From the NCBI RefSeq assembly GCF_030271255.1, contig NZ_JASJOM010000007.1, positions 1 through 64,000 on the forward strand: a stretch of 64,000 nucleotides of DNA, written 5' to 3'. Origin of the DNA: Peribacillus folii (GTDB lineage: Bacteria > Bacillota > Bacilli > Bacillales > DSM-1321). The notes beneath the pieces are model-generated. The model was not told the origin of the DNA and did no database searches. It was given only the letters and a program-made list of their open reading frames with translations. Numbering within the stretch: the first letter of the stretch is position 1; the number at the start of each line of letters is the position of its first letter. Positions 8,734 through 16,736 of the stretch are shown here, piece by piece. A program made the position numbers and the translations under genes.

Positions 8734-10962
8734 TTGGATGAATCGATATTAAGTAGACTTGGCAGGATGATGACAGGAAAAATAAGTCGTTGGATTGTCA
8801 TCGCCATATGGATAATTGCAGCAATATTATTGACCTTCACATTGCCTGCCGTAAAAGACGAAACAGCAAACAATGCCGCGGAACTGCCTGCGGACTCAGC
8901 ATCTGTCGTTGCAGATGAATTCATTAAAGATGAATACCCTAATTCTTCAGGGATACCGGCCTTACTGACATGGCATCGCGAAGGCGGACTTACGGATGCC
9001 GACTTGGCTGAAATCCAGTACCTTTCAAAAGAGCTGACGGATCATCCACTGAAACAGCAGTCCTCCTTGCCGCCAATTCATGAAATTCCGTTGCCTGCTC
9101 TAAAAGGAAATGTTTCAGAAGATGGCAGCACCTTCGTTCAGCCGCTTTTCTTTAAAGAAAATGCCGAGACGGCCACTTTGGAAAAAAACTTGGAAAACAT
9201 TAATGACATAGTTTCGGAACGCATCGGTACAGATCCTTTCAAAGTTGCGACTGATTCGGATGAGCTTTCCCTAAGGATCACAGGTCCTGTCGGGATATCC
9301 GTCGATGCTACGGGATTATTTGCGGGCGCTGATTTCCAATTGCTTTTGGCTACCGTAATCCTTGTACTTGTCGTTCTCCTGCTCATTTACCGGTCGCCGC
9401 TACTAGCCATCATTCCCCTGATCGGAGTGGGCTTCGCCTACCTTGTTACAAGTCCGATCTTAGGATTCATGGCGAACCAAGGCTGGATCACGGTCGATTC
9501 ACAAGCGATTTCAATCATGACCGTATTATTATTCGGGGCAGGTACGGATTATTGTCTATTTTTAATTTCACACTTTAGAAGTGAATTAAGGAATCATGAA
9601 AGTAAACGGAAAGCCATGATGACAGCATTCAAAGATTCATCAGGAGCCATTGCGATGAGCGGCCTGACGATCGTCATCTCCCTGCTGACCTTGCTTGTCG
9701 CCCAATACGGTGCCTATCATCGGTTCGCGGTGCCGTTCAGCTTGTCCATTTTGATCATGATGGTCGCTTCCTTAACACTTGTACCAGCATTACTTTCGGT
9801 ATTCGGCAGGGCTTCCTTCTTCCCAATCATACCCCGCACGGCGGCAATGGAAGAAGCACGTGCCAAGAAAAAAGGAAGAGCCGTCAAAAAACAAAAGGAA
9901 ACAGGCCGCATCGGTAAATGGATCGGTCATACCGTCACGACCAAACCATGGACCGTCATCGTTTCCTGCCTAATCATTTTCAGCATTTTAGCGGGATATT
10001 CTTCACAGATCAAATATTCTTATGACATTCTTTCTTCTTTCCCTGAAGATATGAATTCCCGAGAAGGTTACGCTGTCATTTCCGACTCCTACTCACCGGG
10101 TGAACTGGCACCGGTCACGGTGGTCGTCGATACGGAGGGAAAGGATGTCGATTTAGCACCGGCGTTGAAAGGGATGAAAATCATTGGAAGCGTCAATGAT
10201 CCCGTTTCCGGTAAATCCAATCCTGACCTGCAGTCCTATGAAGTCAAATTCAACATCAATCCGTACGATATAGCGGCAATCGATTCCATTCCCGGCATTC
10301 GCCAGCTGGCCGAGAAAGAATTGAAGGAAGCCAACATCTCGAACGTCGATGAAAAGGTTTGGATCGGCGGCCAGACCGCTACCCAATTCGATAAGAGGGA
10401 TACCGTCAAAGCCGACGAATTCAAGATCATCCCGATTATCATTGTCTTGATTTCTTTGCTTCTCTTAGCTTATTTGCGGTCTGTAACAGCAATGGTGTAC
10501 TTGATGGGAACCGTCATCCTTTCATTCTTTGCGGCCATGGGACTGGGCTGGATCATCCTGCATCATTTCATGGGCGTGGATGCCATCGAAGGGACCATCC
10601 CACTTTATTCATTCGTTTTCCTTGTTGCTCTCGGGGAAGATTATAATATTTTTATGGTTTCGAGCATTTGGCGCAAGAAAAGGACGATGCCGATCAAGCG
10701 TGCCATCAGGGAGGGAGTCGCTGAGACGAGCGGTGTCATCACATCAGCCGGAATCATTCTGGCTGCCACCTTCTCTGTTCTTGCCACACTGCCGATCCAG
10801 GTACTTGTCCAATTCGGGCTCATTACCGCTCTAGGAGTCTTGATGGACACATTCATCGTCCGTCCATTCCTCGTGCCGGCGATCACCGCCCTGCTTGGCC
10901 GCCGTGCTTTTTGGCCAAGTAAGGTCCATGATATAGAAGAAAAGGAACATGCCAGGCAATGA
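8734..10962 (+). CDS. MMPL-family RND transporter (YdfJ-like)
   Basis: This ~742-aa integral membrane protein has the two-repeat layout of MMPL/RND exporters. There is one N-terminal helix (about 20-40), an extracytoplasmic domain, then five clustered helices ending in a basic loop (EEARAKKKGRAVKKQKE); the same pattern repeats in the second half, with ~11-12 helices in total. The conserved MMPL sequences FGAGTDYCLFLISHFR and ALGEDYNIFMVSS, with acidic residues in the membrane, are present, indicating proton-driven export of a lipid or drug-like substrate. The longest frame begins at a GTG (8725), but the TTG at 8734 is preceded at proper distance by GGGGTG and is preferred. It is monocistronic between its own promoter and a strong terminator. 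The substrate is unknown. Confidence 0.88.
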   Translation: MDESILSRLGRMMTGKISRWIVIAIWIIAAILLTFTLPAVKDETANNAAELPADSASVVADEFIKDEYPNSSGIPALLTWHREGGLTDADLAEIQYLSKELTDHPLKQQSSLPPIHEIPLPALKGNVSEDGSTFVQPLFFKENAETATLEKNLENINDIVSERIGTDPFKVATDSDELSLRITGPVGISVDATGLFAGADFQLLLATVILVLVVLLLIYRSPLLAIIPLIGVGFAYLVTSPILGFMANQGWITVDSQAISIMTVLLFGAGTDYCLFLISHFRSELRNHESKRKAMMTAFKDSSGAIAMSGLTIVISLLTLLVAQYGAYHRFAVPFSLSILIMMVASLTLVPALLSVFGRASFFPIIPRTAAMEEARAKKKGRAVKKQKETGRIGKWIGHTVTTKPWTVIVSCLIIFSILAGYSSQIKYSYDILSSFPEDMNSREGYAVISDSYSPGELAPVTVVVDTEGKDVDLAPALKGMKIIGSVNDPVSGKSNPDLQSYEVKFNINPYDIAAIDSIPGIRQLAEKELKEANISNVDEKVWIGGQTATQFDKRDTVKADEFKIIPIIIVLISLLLLAYLRSVTAMVYLMGTVILSFFAAMGLGWIILHHFMGVDAIEGTIPLYSFVFLVALGEDYNIFMVSSIWRKKRTMPIKRAIREGVAETSGVITSAGIILAATFSVLATLPIQVLVQFGLITALGVLMDTFIVRPFLVPAITALLGRRAFWPSKVHDIEEKEHARQ

Positions 10963-10990
10963 CGTAAACCTGCCTGAAGCCTAATAATGA

Positions 10991-11022
10991 AAAACCCTGT
11001 GTCCTTGATGCACAGGGTTTTT
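10991..11022 (+). terminator. MMPL gene terminator
   Basis: AAACCCTGTG and CACAGGGTTT form a 10-bp stem with an 8-base loop, followed by TT. It is well placed after the exporter stop codon. Confidence 0.85.
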
Positions 11023-11053
11023 CCGTGTTTTCAAAATTCAGGAAAAATTTTGG

Positions 11054-11082
11054 TTGACACCCTCTTCACCACCTTTTATAAT
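11054..11082 (+). promoter_or_regulatory. Consensus sigma-A promoter of the YceI gene
   Basis: TTGACA (11054-11059) and TATAAT (11077-11082) are both perfect hexamers separated by exactly 17 bases. A promoter this strong normally needs a repressor, and a palindrome lies immediately downstream. Confidence 0.9.
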
Positions 11083-11097
11083 TACATTAAGTTCAAA

Positions 11098-11115
11098 TAT
11101 CTCAAATTAAAGATA
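11098..11115. promoter_or_regulatory. MarR/MhqR-like operator
   Basis: TATCT-N8-AGATA with an AATT core lies just after the expected transcription start of the YceI gene. The half-sites and 8-base spacing are the same as in the B. subtilis MhqR box (TATCT CGAATTCG AGATA). MhqR is the MarR-type repressor that responds to quinones. No regulator is encoded nearby, so the repressor's identity is inference. Confidence 0.5.
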
Positions 11116-11150
11116 ATTAATTTCAAGATTAATTTTTAGGAGGAATAATC

Positions 11151-11684
11151 ATGACCGTAGCAAAATGGACGATCGACCCGACTCACAGTACGATTGAATT
11201 TTCAGTGAAACACATGATGATCGCTAAAGTGAAAGGCAGCTTCAACATATTCAGCGCCAATATTTCAGCGAATCCAACGGACCTGACTACTGCAGAAATT
11301 GACTTTAACGTGGATGTAGCAAGCATTGACACTCGCAATGCAGACCGAGATAATCACCTGCGTTCAGCTGATTTCTTCCACGTCGAAAAAAATCCAACAT
11401 TAACCTTCAAGTCAACAAAGATCGTGAAAACGGATGACGATGAATACGATGTAACAGGAAACGTGACCCTTAATGGAATCACTCAAGAAGAAACCTTTGC
11501 CATCACCTTCGAGGGCCAAGGAAAAGATCCATGGGGAAATGAAAAAGCAGGATTTAGCGGCAAAGGGAAAGTCAAACGCAGTGATTATGGGCTTACTTAC
11601 AACGCAGCATTGGAAACGGGCGGCGTCCTCATTGGTGATCAGATCACCCTCACCCTCGATATCGAAGCAGCTAAAGAAGCATAA
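11151..11684 (+). CDS. YceI-family lipid/isoprenoid-binding protein
   Basis: The 177-aa protein is a complete YceI domain. It opens with WTIDPTHSTIEFSVKHMMIAKVKG, contains the VDVASIDTRNADRDNHLRSADFF signature and ends with the beta-strand ITLTLDIEA. YceI proteins form a lipocalin-like barrel that binds polyprenyl or long-chain amphiphiles. No signal peptide is present, so this member is cytoplasmic. AGGAGG precedes the ATG by 7 bases. It is monocistronic, with a consensus promoter overlapped by a MarR-type palindrome, suggesting induction by an electrophile or quinone. That regulatory role is inferred. Confidence 0.92.
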   Translation: MTVAKWTIDPTHSTIEFSVKHMMIAKVKGSFNIFSANISANPTDLTTAEIDFNVDVASIDTRNADRDNHLRSADFFHVEKNPTLTFKSTKIVKTDDDEYDVTGNVTLNGITQEETFAITFEGQGKDPWGNEKAGFSGKGKVKRSDYGLTYNAALETGGVLIGDQITLTLDIEAAKEA

Positions 11685-11693
11685 GAAAGAAAA

Positions 11694-11724
11694 AAAAGAA
11701 GCAGTGCGGCTGCTTCTTTTTTTT
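11694..11724. terminator. Terminator between YceI gene and yfhA
   Basis: AGAAGCAG and CTGCTTCT form an 8-bp stem followed by an eight-T run on the plus strand. The A-rich run before the stem would serve as a T tract for the converging minus-strand permease operon, so it probably works in both directions. Confidence 0.85.
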
Positions 11725-12778
11725 ATGAATTTCTCGTTCGATAAAGTAAATAAATGAAATAGGGGGCCCCGATGCTTGCCGTAAAGACACCGGCTGGTAT
11801 TTCCAATGGGGAAAATAATGTGCGTCCAATCAAATCGGCTATCATGACGAGGATGCCGCCAAGCAAAGCTGATGCGGGTAACAGCACACCGAAGCTGGAA
11901 CCTACCAGCCTTCGAGCCATATGGGGTGCCATTAACCCGACAAAGCCTATTCCTCCGGCAAAAGCCGTCGCACCGCCAATCAAGGCCGTACTGATCATCA
12001 ATAATGTGAACCGTTGTTTTTGAACATGCCCGCCAAGCCCCGTCGCCAGGTCATCACCGAGCTCCTGTACATTGATATTCCTCGCATAAAGAAAAGCAAT
12101 CAGTAGAAACAGAAACGTCCAAGGAGCCAGTATGGCGATATTATTCCATGTAGAATTAGACACGGAGCCCGTAATCCAGAGGTTCGCCTGGCTCGCTTGG
12201 TAGACCGGCCCAAGAATCATCATGATTGTCGTGAGCGCCTTCATCAAGGCCATGATCCCTATTCCGATCAACACGAGCCTTATTGGGGGAACGCCATTTT
12301 TCCAGGCTAAGGAATAAACAAGCAATGCCACGATAGTGGCGCCGATGAAGGCAGCTAACGGCAGCCAATTGATGCTCACCGTTAAAGAATGATTCTTATC
12401 GCTAAAAACTGCCATGAAGCCAACGACCGCCACAGTCGCCCCTCCTGTGATTCCCAGGATATCGGGTGAGGCAAGCGGATTCCGGATCATCCCCTGAAGA
12501 ATTCCACCCGCTACGGCAAGACCCATCCCTACCAAAAGGGCAACGATGATCCTGGGCAGGCGGAAGGATTGGATGATCAGGCGATCGCCATCCGTTCCCC
12601 CTCCCAATAAAACCTGCAGGACATGCCAGGGATGAATATTCATTTCACCCATTCCAGTACTGATTACAAATACCGAGGAGGTGATTAAAAATAAGATGAA
12701 TACGACGAACATCGCTTTTTTATCGATCAAAAATGATATTTTTTCATTAAATAAACGAAAGCTTTTATATGACTTCAT
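11723..12778 (-). CDS. yfhA: Ferric-siderophore ABC permease (YfhA-like)
   Basis: This 351-aa FecCD-family permease has about nine to ten membrane helices. The hallmark GGxLQGxxRNPLASPDILGI occurs near residue 90, and GFVGLMAPHMARRLVG, the loop contacting the ATPase, is near 280. It forms the second half of a heterodimeric inner-membrane channel for hydroxamate siderophores with the gene upstream. Its ATG overlaps the upstream stop (ATGA), showing translational coupling. No ATPase is encoded here; in B. subtilis the system shares the ATPase YusV, and that may also hold here. Confidence 0.88.
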   Translation of the reverse strand: MKSYKSFRLFNEKISFLIDKKAMFVVFILFLITSSVFVISTGMGEMNIHPWHVLQVLLGGGTDGDRLIIQSFRLPRIIVALLVGMGLAVAGGILQGMIRNPLASPDILGITGGATVAVVGFMAVFSDKNHSLTVSINWLPLAAFIGATIVALLVYSLAWKNGVPPIRLVLIGIGIMALMKALTTIMMILGPVYQASQANLWITGSVSNSTWNNIAILAPWTFLFLLIAFLYARNINVQELGDDLATGLGGHVQKQRFTLLMISTALIGGATAFAGGIGFVGLMAPHMARRLVGSSFGVLLPASALLGGILVMIADLIGRTLFSPLEIPAGVFTASIGAPYFIYLLYRTRNS

Positions 12779-13779
12779 CGGCCGCTGAACCCCTTTCTAG
12801 CTATATAAATGAAGAATGGGGTGCCAATGATCGCCGTCATCACTCCGACGGGAACTTCCCGGGGCATCAGGATATACCTGGATAGGATATCGGCTGCAAG
12901 TAAAAGCACCGCCCCGAAAAGTCCGGAAAACGGAATCAGCCAGCGATGATCGATTCCTGCTATATAACGGGTAAGATGCGGAACGACGATTCCTATGAAG
13001 CCTATCGGTCCTGCAACGGCCACCGATCCGCCGGCGAGCAGGATGACGGCCAGCCCCAAGGCCAGCTTAAGTAACACAATATTCAGCCCAAGACCCTTTG
13101 CCACATCTTCACCCATGGATAATACGTTCATTTTACCGGAGACGATCAAGGCCAGTCCCCATCCAACTATAAGGTAGGGAAGGACCGCAACTAAATTATC
13201 AAGGCTTCTGCCGGAAACCGATCCAGCGAGCCAGAACAGCACTTGATCCAATAGAGCTTCATTGGAAACAAGAAGACCTTGTGTCAATGAAGCTACCATT
13301 GCGGACATGGCAGCTCCAGCCAGGGTCAGCTTCATCGGTGTCAAGCCGCCCCTCCCCATGCTTCCTATCAAGTATATACTTATGGCAGCAATTGCGGCCC
13401 CGAGGAAAGATAACCAAGTGAATACCTGCAGATTGCTTATCCCCAAAATGGTGATGCCTGTAACTACCGCCAAGCCCGCCCCGGCGTTGACTCCGAATAT
13501 ATCCGGTGAAGCGAGAGGATTTTTAGTCAGTGTTTGCATCAGCACCCCTGAAATGGCCAAACTTGCGCCAATTGCCGAAGCGATCAAGGCACGCGGAAGT
13601 CTGACTGATTGGATCACGATATGTTCGTTCGATCCATTGAAATGGGTGAAAGCATCCATGGCCATTTGCCATGTCGTATTCGTATAACCGTAAACAATGC
13701 TTGAGCACAGTAAAAAAAGCAGCAAAAGAATGGTCATGAACAGCCCCATCCATTTCTGCCATTTATTTTTCAATAACAT
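12775..13779 (-). CDS. yfiZ: Ferric-siderophore ABC permease (YfiZ-like)
   Basis: This 334-aa FecCD-family permease has the motifs SGVLMQTLTKNPLASPDIFGV near residue 80 and GFIGIVVPHLTRYIAG near 265, with about nine to ten hydrophobic helices. It is the first gene of the yfiZ-yfhA operon and is divergent from the binding protein yfiY. This is the arrangement known for the B. subtilis schizokinen/arthrobactin uptake system. It has its own TTGACA/TACAAT promoter within the Fur-controlled divergent region. Confidence 0.88.
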   Translation of the reverse strand: MLLKNKWQKWMGLFMTILLLLFLLCSSIVYGYTNTTWQMAMDAFTHFNGSNEHIVIQSVRLPRALIASAIGASLAISGVLMQTLTKNPLASPDIFGVNAGAGLAVVTGITILGISNLQVFTWLSFLGAAIAAISIYLIGSMGRGGLTPMKLTLAGAAMSAMVASLTQGLLVSNEALLDQVLFWLAGSVSGRSLDNLVAVLPYLIVGWGLALIVSGKMNVLSMGEDVAKGLGLNIVLLKLALGLAVILLAGGSVAVAGPIGFIGIVVPHLTRYIAGIDHRWLIPFSGLFGAVLLLAADILSRYILMPREVPVGVMTAIIGTPFFIYIARKGFSGR

Positions 13780-13822
13780 ATCCAGTTACCTTTCCAATCT
13801 TGTTAGTTTACTAGTTTCCTTA

Positions 13823-13852
13823 ATTGTACTGGCGCCATCGGAAGCATGTCAA
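13823..13852 (-). promoter_or_regulatory. yfiZ-yfhA promoter
   Basis: On the minus strand a perfect -35 TTGACA (13852-13847) and a -10 TACAAT (13828-13823) are separated by 18 bases. The -35 box is only seven bases from the Fur box at 13859-13877. Confidence 0.75.
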
Positions 13853-13858
13853 TGATTT

Positions 13859-13877
13859 TGATAATCGTTTTCAATTA
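13859..13877. promoter_or_regulatory. Fur box 1
   Basis: TGATAATCGTTTTCAATTA fits the 7-1-7 Fur operator (TGATAAT-N-ATTATCA) with a clean left half. It lies between the two divergent promoters, where a bound Fur dimer would block both under iron sufficiency. Confidence 0.75.
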
Positions 13878-13881
13878 TATA

Positions 13882-13910
13882 TTGACAGAAAAGTATATTC
13901 ATTTTATGAT
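13882..13910 (+). promoter_or_regulatory. yfiY promoter
   Basis: TTGACA (13882-13887) and TATGAT (13905-13910) are separated by 17 bases. One Fur box lies immediately upstream and another just downstream of the expected start. Confidence 0.85.
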
Positions 13911-13925
13911 TGTGCTGTTAAGTGC

Positions 13926-13940
13926 GAATGATTATCATTT
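13926..13940. promoter_or_regulatory. Fur box 2
   Basis: GAATGATTATCATTT contains the symmetrical core TGATTATCA of Fur operators and sits about 16 bases downstream of the yfiY -10 box. Confidence 0.7.
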
Positions 13941-13964
13941 GCTCAAAATTGGAGGGATACATAT

Positions 13965-14957
13965 ATGTTCAGGTTTAAGTCATTATTCACCATATTTACT
14001 ATATTTGCAGTCTTCCTGCTTGCCGCATGCGGAAACACGGAAGAGAAAACGACAGGAAATAACAAGGAAGACAAGAAAGCGGATACAAGCTATACAATCG
14101 AGCATGCCATGGGTTCCACGAAGCTGAAAAAAGCACCTAAAAAAGTGGTCGTTCTCACCAATGAAGGTACCGAGGCATTGCTCGCTTTAGGGATCAAACC
14201 TGTTGGTGCCGTACAATCTTGGCTTGGCGACCCTTGGTATGACCATATTAAAGCAGATATGGATGGGGTCGAAGTGGTTGGTGTCGAACACGAGGTGAAC
14301 TTGGAGAAAATCGCGGCCCTTAAGCCTGACTTGATCATCGGCAGCAAGATTCGTCAAGAAGCCATTTATGATAAACTAAGCGCAATCGCCCCTACAGTCT
14401 TTTCCGAAACCCTTAGAGGAGATTGGAAAGAAAACTTTATGCTTTATGCAAAAGCCGTCAACCTTGAGGATAAAGGGAACGACGTAATTGCACAATTCGA
14501 TAAGCACGTCGAAGATCTTAAAGCTAAATTGGGTGACAAGGTAAATCAAGAGGTTTCCGTTGTCCGTTTCATGGCTGGCACTACACGGATTTATTATACC
14601 GATTCATTCTCTGGAGTGATTTTCGACCAATTAGGCTTCAAACGTGCAGCACAACAGAAGGAACTGTTCACTGCAGATAATAAACTAGGCAACCTTGCCA
14701 TCGAGGTGGGCAAAGAAGTCATCCCGAAAATGGACGGAGATATCCTCTTCTACTTCACTTACGCTCCTGAAGGCGATAAACAAGCTCTCAGCACGGCAAA
14801 AGAGTGGACGAACGATCCACTTTGGAAAAACCTTGATGCAGTCAAAAAAGGGAATGCCTACGAAGTCAGTGACGCCACATGGAATACGGCTGGCGGAGTC
14901 ATTGCCGCTAATGAGATGTTGGAAGATCTAGAAAAAATCATGCTTGAAAAGAAATAA
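13965..14957 (+). CDS. yfiY: Hydroxamate siderophore-binding lipoprotein (YfiY-like)
   Basis: This 330-aa lipoprotein captures ferric siderophore outside the cell and delivers it to YfiZ/YfhA. The signal peptide ends in a lipobox LLAAC with the lipidated Cys near residue 21. The mature protein is a periplasmic-binding fold of the FhuD/FepB class, with KKVVVLTNEGTEALLALGI and LKPDLIIGSKIRQEAI typical of the two lobes. GGAGG precedes the ATG. The gene is monocistronic, ends at a long cruciform terminator and is flanked upstream by two Fur boxes. Orthology to YfiY is inferred from sequence and from the divergent permease arrangement. Confidence 0.88.
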   Translation: MFRFKSLFTIFTIFAVFLLAACGNTEEKTTGNNKEDKKADTSYTIEHAMGSTKLKKAPKKVVVLTNEGTEALLALGIKPVGAVQSWLGDPWYDHIKADMDGVEVVGVEHEVNLEKIAALKPDLIIGSKIRQEAIYDKLSAIAPTVFSETLRGDWKENFMLYAKAVNLEDKGNDVIAQFDKHVEDLKAKLGDKVNQEVSVVRFMAGTTRIYYTDSFSGVIFDQLGFKRAAQQKELFTADNKLGNLAIEVGKEVIPKMDGDILFYFTYAPEGDKQALSTAKEWTNDPLWKNLDAVKKGNAYEVSDATWNTAGGVIAANEMLEDLEKIMLEKK

Positions 14958-14995
14958 ACAAGACTACGCTCCTGCAATAATCATTACGTTCTAGA

Positions 14996-15054
14996 AAAAA
15001 GCACCCTAGGATGGACACTTTGAAAGTGTCCACCCTATAGGGTGCTTTTGTTTA
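14996..15054 (+). terminator. Long two-part terminator after yfiY
   Basis: An outer stem (AAAAGCACCCTA / TAGGGTGCTTTT) encloses an inner perfect stem (GGACACTTT / AAAGTGTCC). TTTTG follows. Between this and the minJ terminator at 15237 there is ~180 bases with no gene that I can support; part of it (around 15110-15140) vaguely resembles degenerate Bacillaceae palindromic repeats. Confidence 0.8.
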
Positions 15055-15236
15055 TAATGAAGAAATGCAGATTGCCCATAGATTTGCAGGATTGGACTTT
15101 ATCCGTTGCTTTTCACTGCAGGAGGTCCGTTGAGACTCCGTTCCATTCCACTTTACAAAAGAACTTGATTAACTTGTGGGTTACGAAAGGGTTCACTGTT
15201 AGATGTCCTGTCCTAATCTCGTTGAGAGTTCAATCT

Positions 15237-15271
15237 AAAAAAGATGCCGCCTGCAAAATACAGGCAGCATC
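15237..15271 (-). terminator. minJ terminator
   Basis: GATGCTGCCTG and CAGGCGGCATC form an 11-bp stem, with one G-T pair, followed on the minus strand by six T residues. It lies 55 bases after the minJ stop. Confidence 0.85.
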
Positions 15272-15326
15272 CCCTTCAAAATCCCGAGCCTTTTTATCTG
15301 CAGACGCTCGGCTTTGCTACTTAGCG

Positions 15327-16520
15327 TTAACCCGCTTGTCCACTTTCCTTCAGTTGATCGTCGACGAACAAGATGCCCAATTCATAATGCTCCCCGTCAA
15401 ACAACGCTCTTTGCACGAAACGAATTTGTTCATTATTACCGATAACCTCAAGCTTGCAATGGGCCCTGTTGATTTGGAGCGCCCTGTATAGCTCTTCTTC
15501 TTCCCGAACGATGACACCGTTGATTTTGGAAATGACTTCTCCTTTGACCAATCCCATTTTATCAGCCGGAGACTGAGGGATGACGCCCAAAATCTGAACA
15601 CCGAGCTTGCTTTTGGAAAAATAAAAAGGAAGCCTTTCATCCATTGCCTTTTGGGAATGATGCAGGAATTCACGTCCGAGAATAGCCAAAATGGCCGTGA
15701 TGATGGCCAGTGTCGGGTACCAGTAGCCAACGATGGCCAGCGCCGTAATCACCACTCCCAATGCTCCCACTTTTTTGCCTTGTGCCCTGATTGCCCGCTC
15801 TGGGAGCGTGCCGTGAACTTTTTGCTTGAAACCGATCAATATCGGCAGCATGATTGGCGATATCGCCATATCCCCGATCGAGAAAACCGGATACCAATCG
15901 AAAGGAACCGGAAGCTGTCCTCCCGGTATCATGACGAACATCGGAATTAGCCAGATCCTTTGTGAAACGTAAACACCTATCGGCTGCCCCCTTTTTGACA
16001 CCTGCAGCTGAGGTGAGGCTTTTTTACTGCCATTGCGGACAATTAAAAATCCTTCGGCAACGAGCAAAAGCCCAATCAGAATTACAAGCGTCGGGTAGAT
16101 GGACCGAACCAGCTGATCCATGGCATCCTGGAATAACGGCAGCTTGATGTTTCTATCATATAAAAAGAAAAGGATGAAGAAGGTGATTCCCACTGTATAT
16201 ACGGGTGAAAGGATCCTTTTGTTCAAGGTCAATACAGCGAGTATCGTTACGCCGGCCATGATGAACACCGCTGCCAACGGAATGGTCAGCCCCGATGCCA
16301 GCGTTATGCATGAAAGGATCACTCCCCATAACAATCCATGAGGCAGCAATGAACGCAGCTCCATGGAAATCCTGTAGACCTTCGTATTAAAATCATGGCG
16401 TTCCCGTTTAACGCGAAGATAGCCGATGAATAAACAATATGCAATCGAAATATAAAGCAAAGGATGAAGGAATAGTTTTCCTAATCCCATCATGCCTGCC
16501 AACAGCCAATCCGTTGTCAA
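15327..16520 (-). CDS. minJ: Division-site topology protein MinJ
   Basis: MinJ bridges DivIVA and MinD at the poles and septa and is also needed for swarming in B. subtilis. The 397-aa length equals that of the B. subtilis protein. The N-terminal ~260 residues contain about seven to eight membrane helices. A PDZ domain follows from about 290 (SKLGVQILGVIPQSPADKMG with the VKGEVISKINGVIV strand). The start is a TTG with GGTGG nearby. The gene lies beside ctpB and ftsXE as in B. subtilis, but the swrA gene found between minJ and ctpB there is absent here. Confidence 0.88.
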   Translation of the reverse strand: MTTDWLLAGMMGLGKLFLHPLLYISIAYCLFIGYLRVKRERHDFNTKVYRISMELRSLLPHGLLWGVILSCITLASGLTIPLAAVFIMAGVTILAVLTLNKRILSPVYTVGITFFILFFLYDRNIKLPLFQDAMDQLVRSIYPTLVILIGLLLVAEGFLIVRNGSKKASPQLQVSKRGQPIGVYVSQRIWLIPMFVMIPGGQLPVPFDWYPVFSIGDMAISPIMLPILIGFKQKVHGTLPERAIRAQGKKVGALGVVITALAIVGYWYPTLAIITAILAILGREFLHHSQKAMDERLPFYFSKSKLGVQILGVIPQSPADKMGLVKGEVISKINGVIVREEEELYRALQINRAHCKLEVIGNNEQIRFVQRALFDGEHYELGILFVDDQLKESGQAG

Positions 16521-16699
16521 TTTCTTTCCACCATCCTCAAAGGGTAATTAAATATTTGTGAAATTCGTTCTTGCCAGTTACCTCCTATTCTATCAAAAAT
16601 GTAAGCTCCCTGCCTATCAAGATGCAGAAAAAGTAGCTTTCGCAAAAGTTTGTCCCACATCCTATACATGGTAAGGAAAAATGCTGGCACCAAACGGAG

Positions 16700-16728
16700 A
16701 AAAGGCACCGCCTCAGGGAGGCGGCACC
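16700..16728 (-). terminator. ctpB terminator
   Basis: GGTGCCGCCTC and GAGGCGGTGCC form a strong GC-rich stem with a short loop, followed on the minus strand by TTTT. Confidence 0.85.
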
Positions 16729-16736
16729 TTCATTCA

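Noticed and set aside
15042..15491. 149-aa plus-strand frame overlapping the minJ end
   Set aside because: It begins in the yfiY terminator, crosses the minJ terminator and runs antisense through minJ coding sequence; composition fits a shadow frame.
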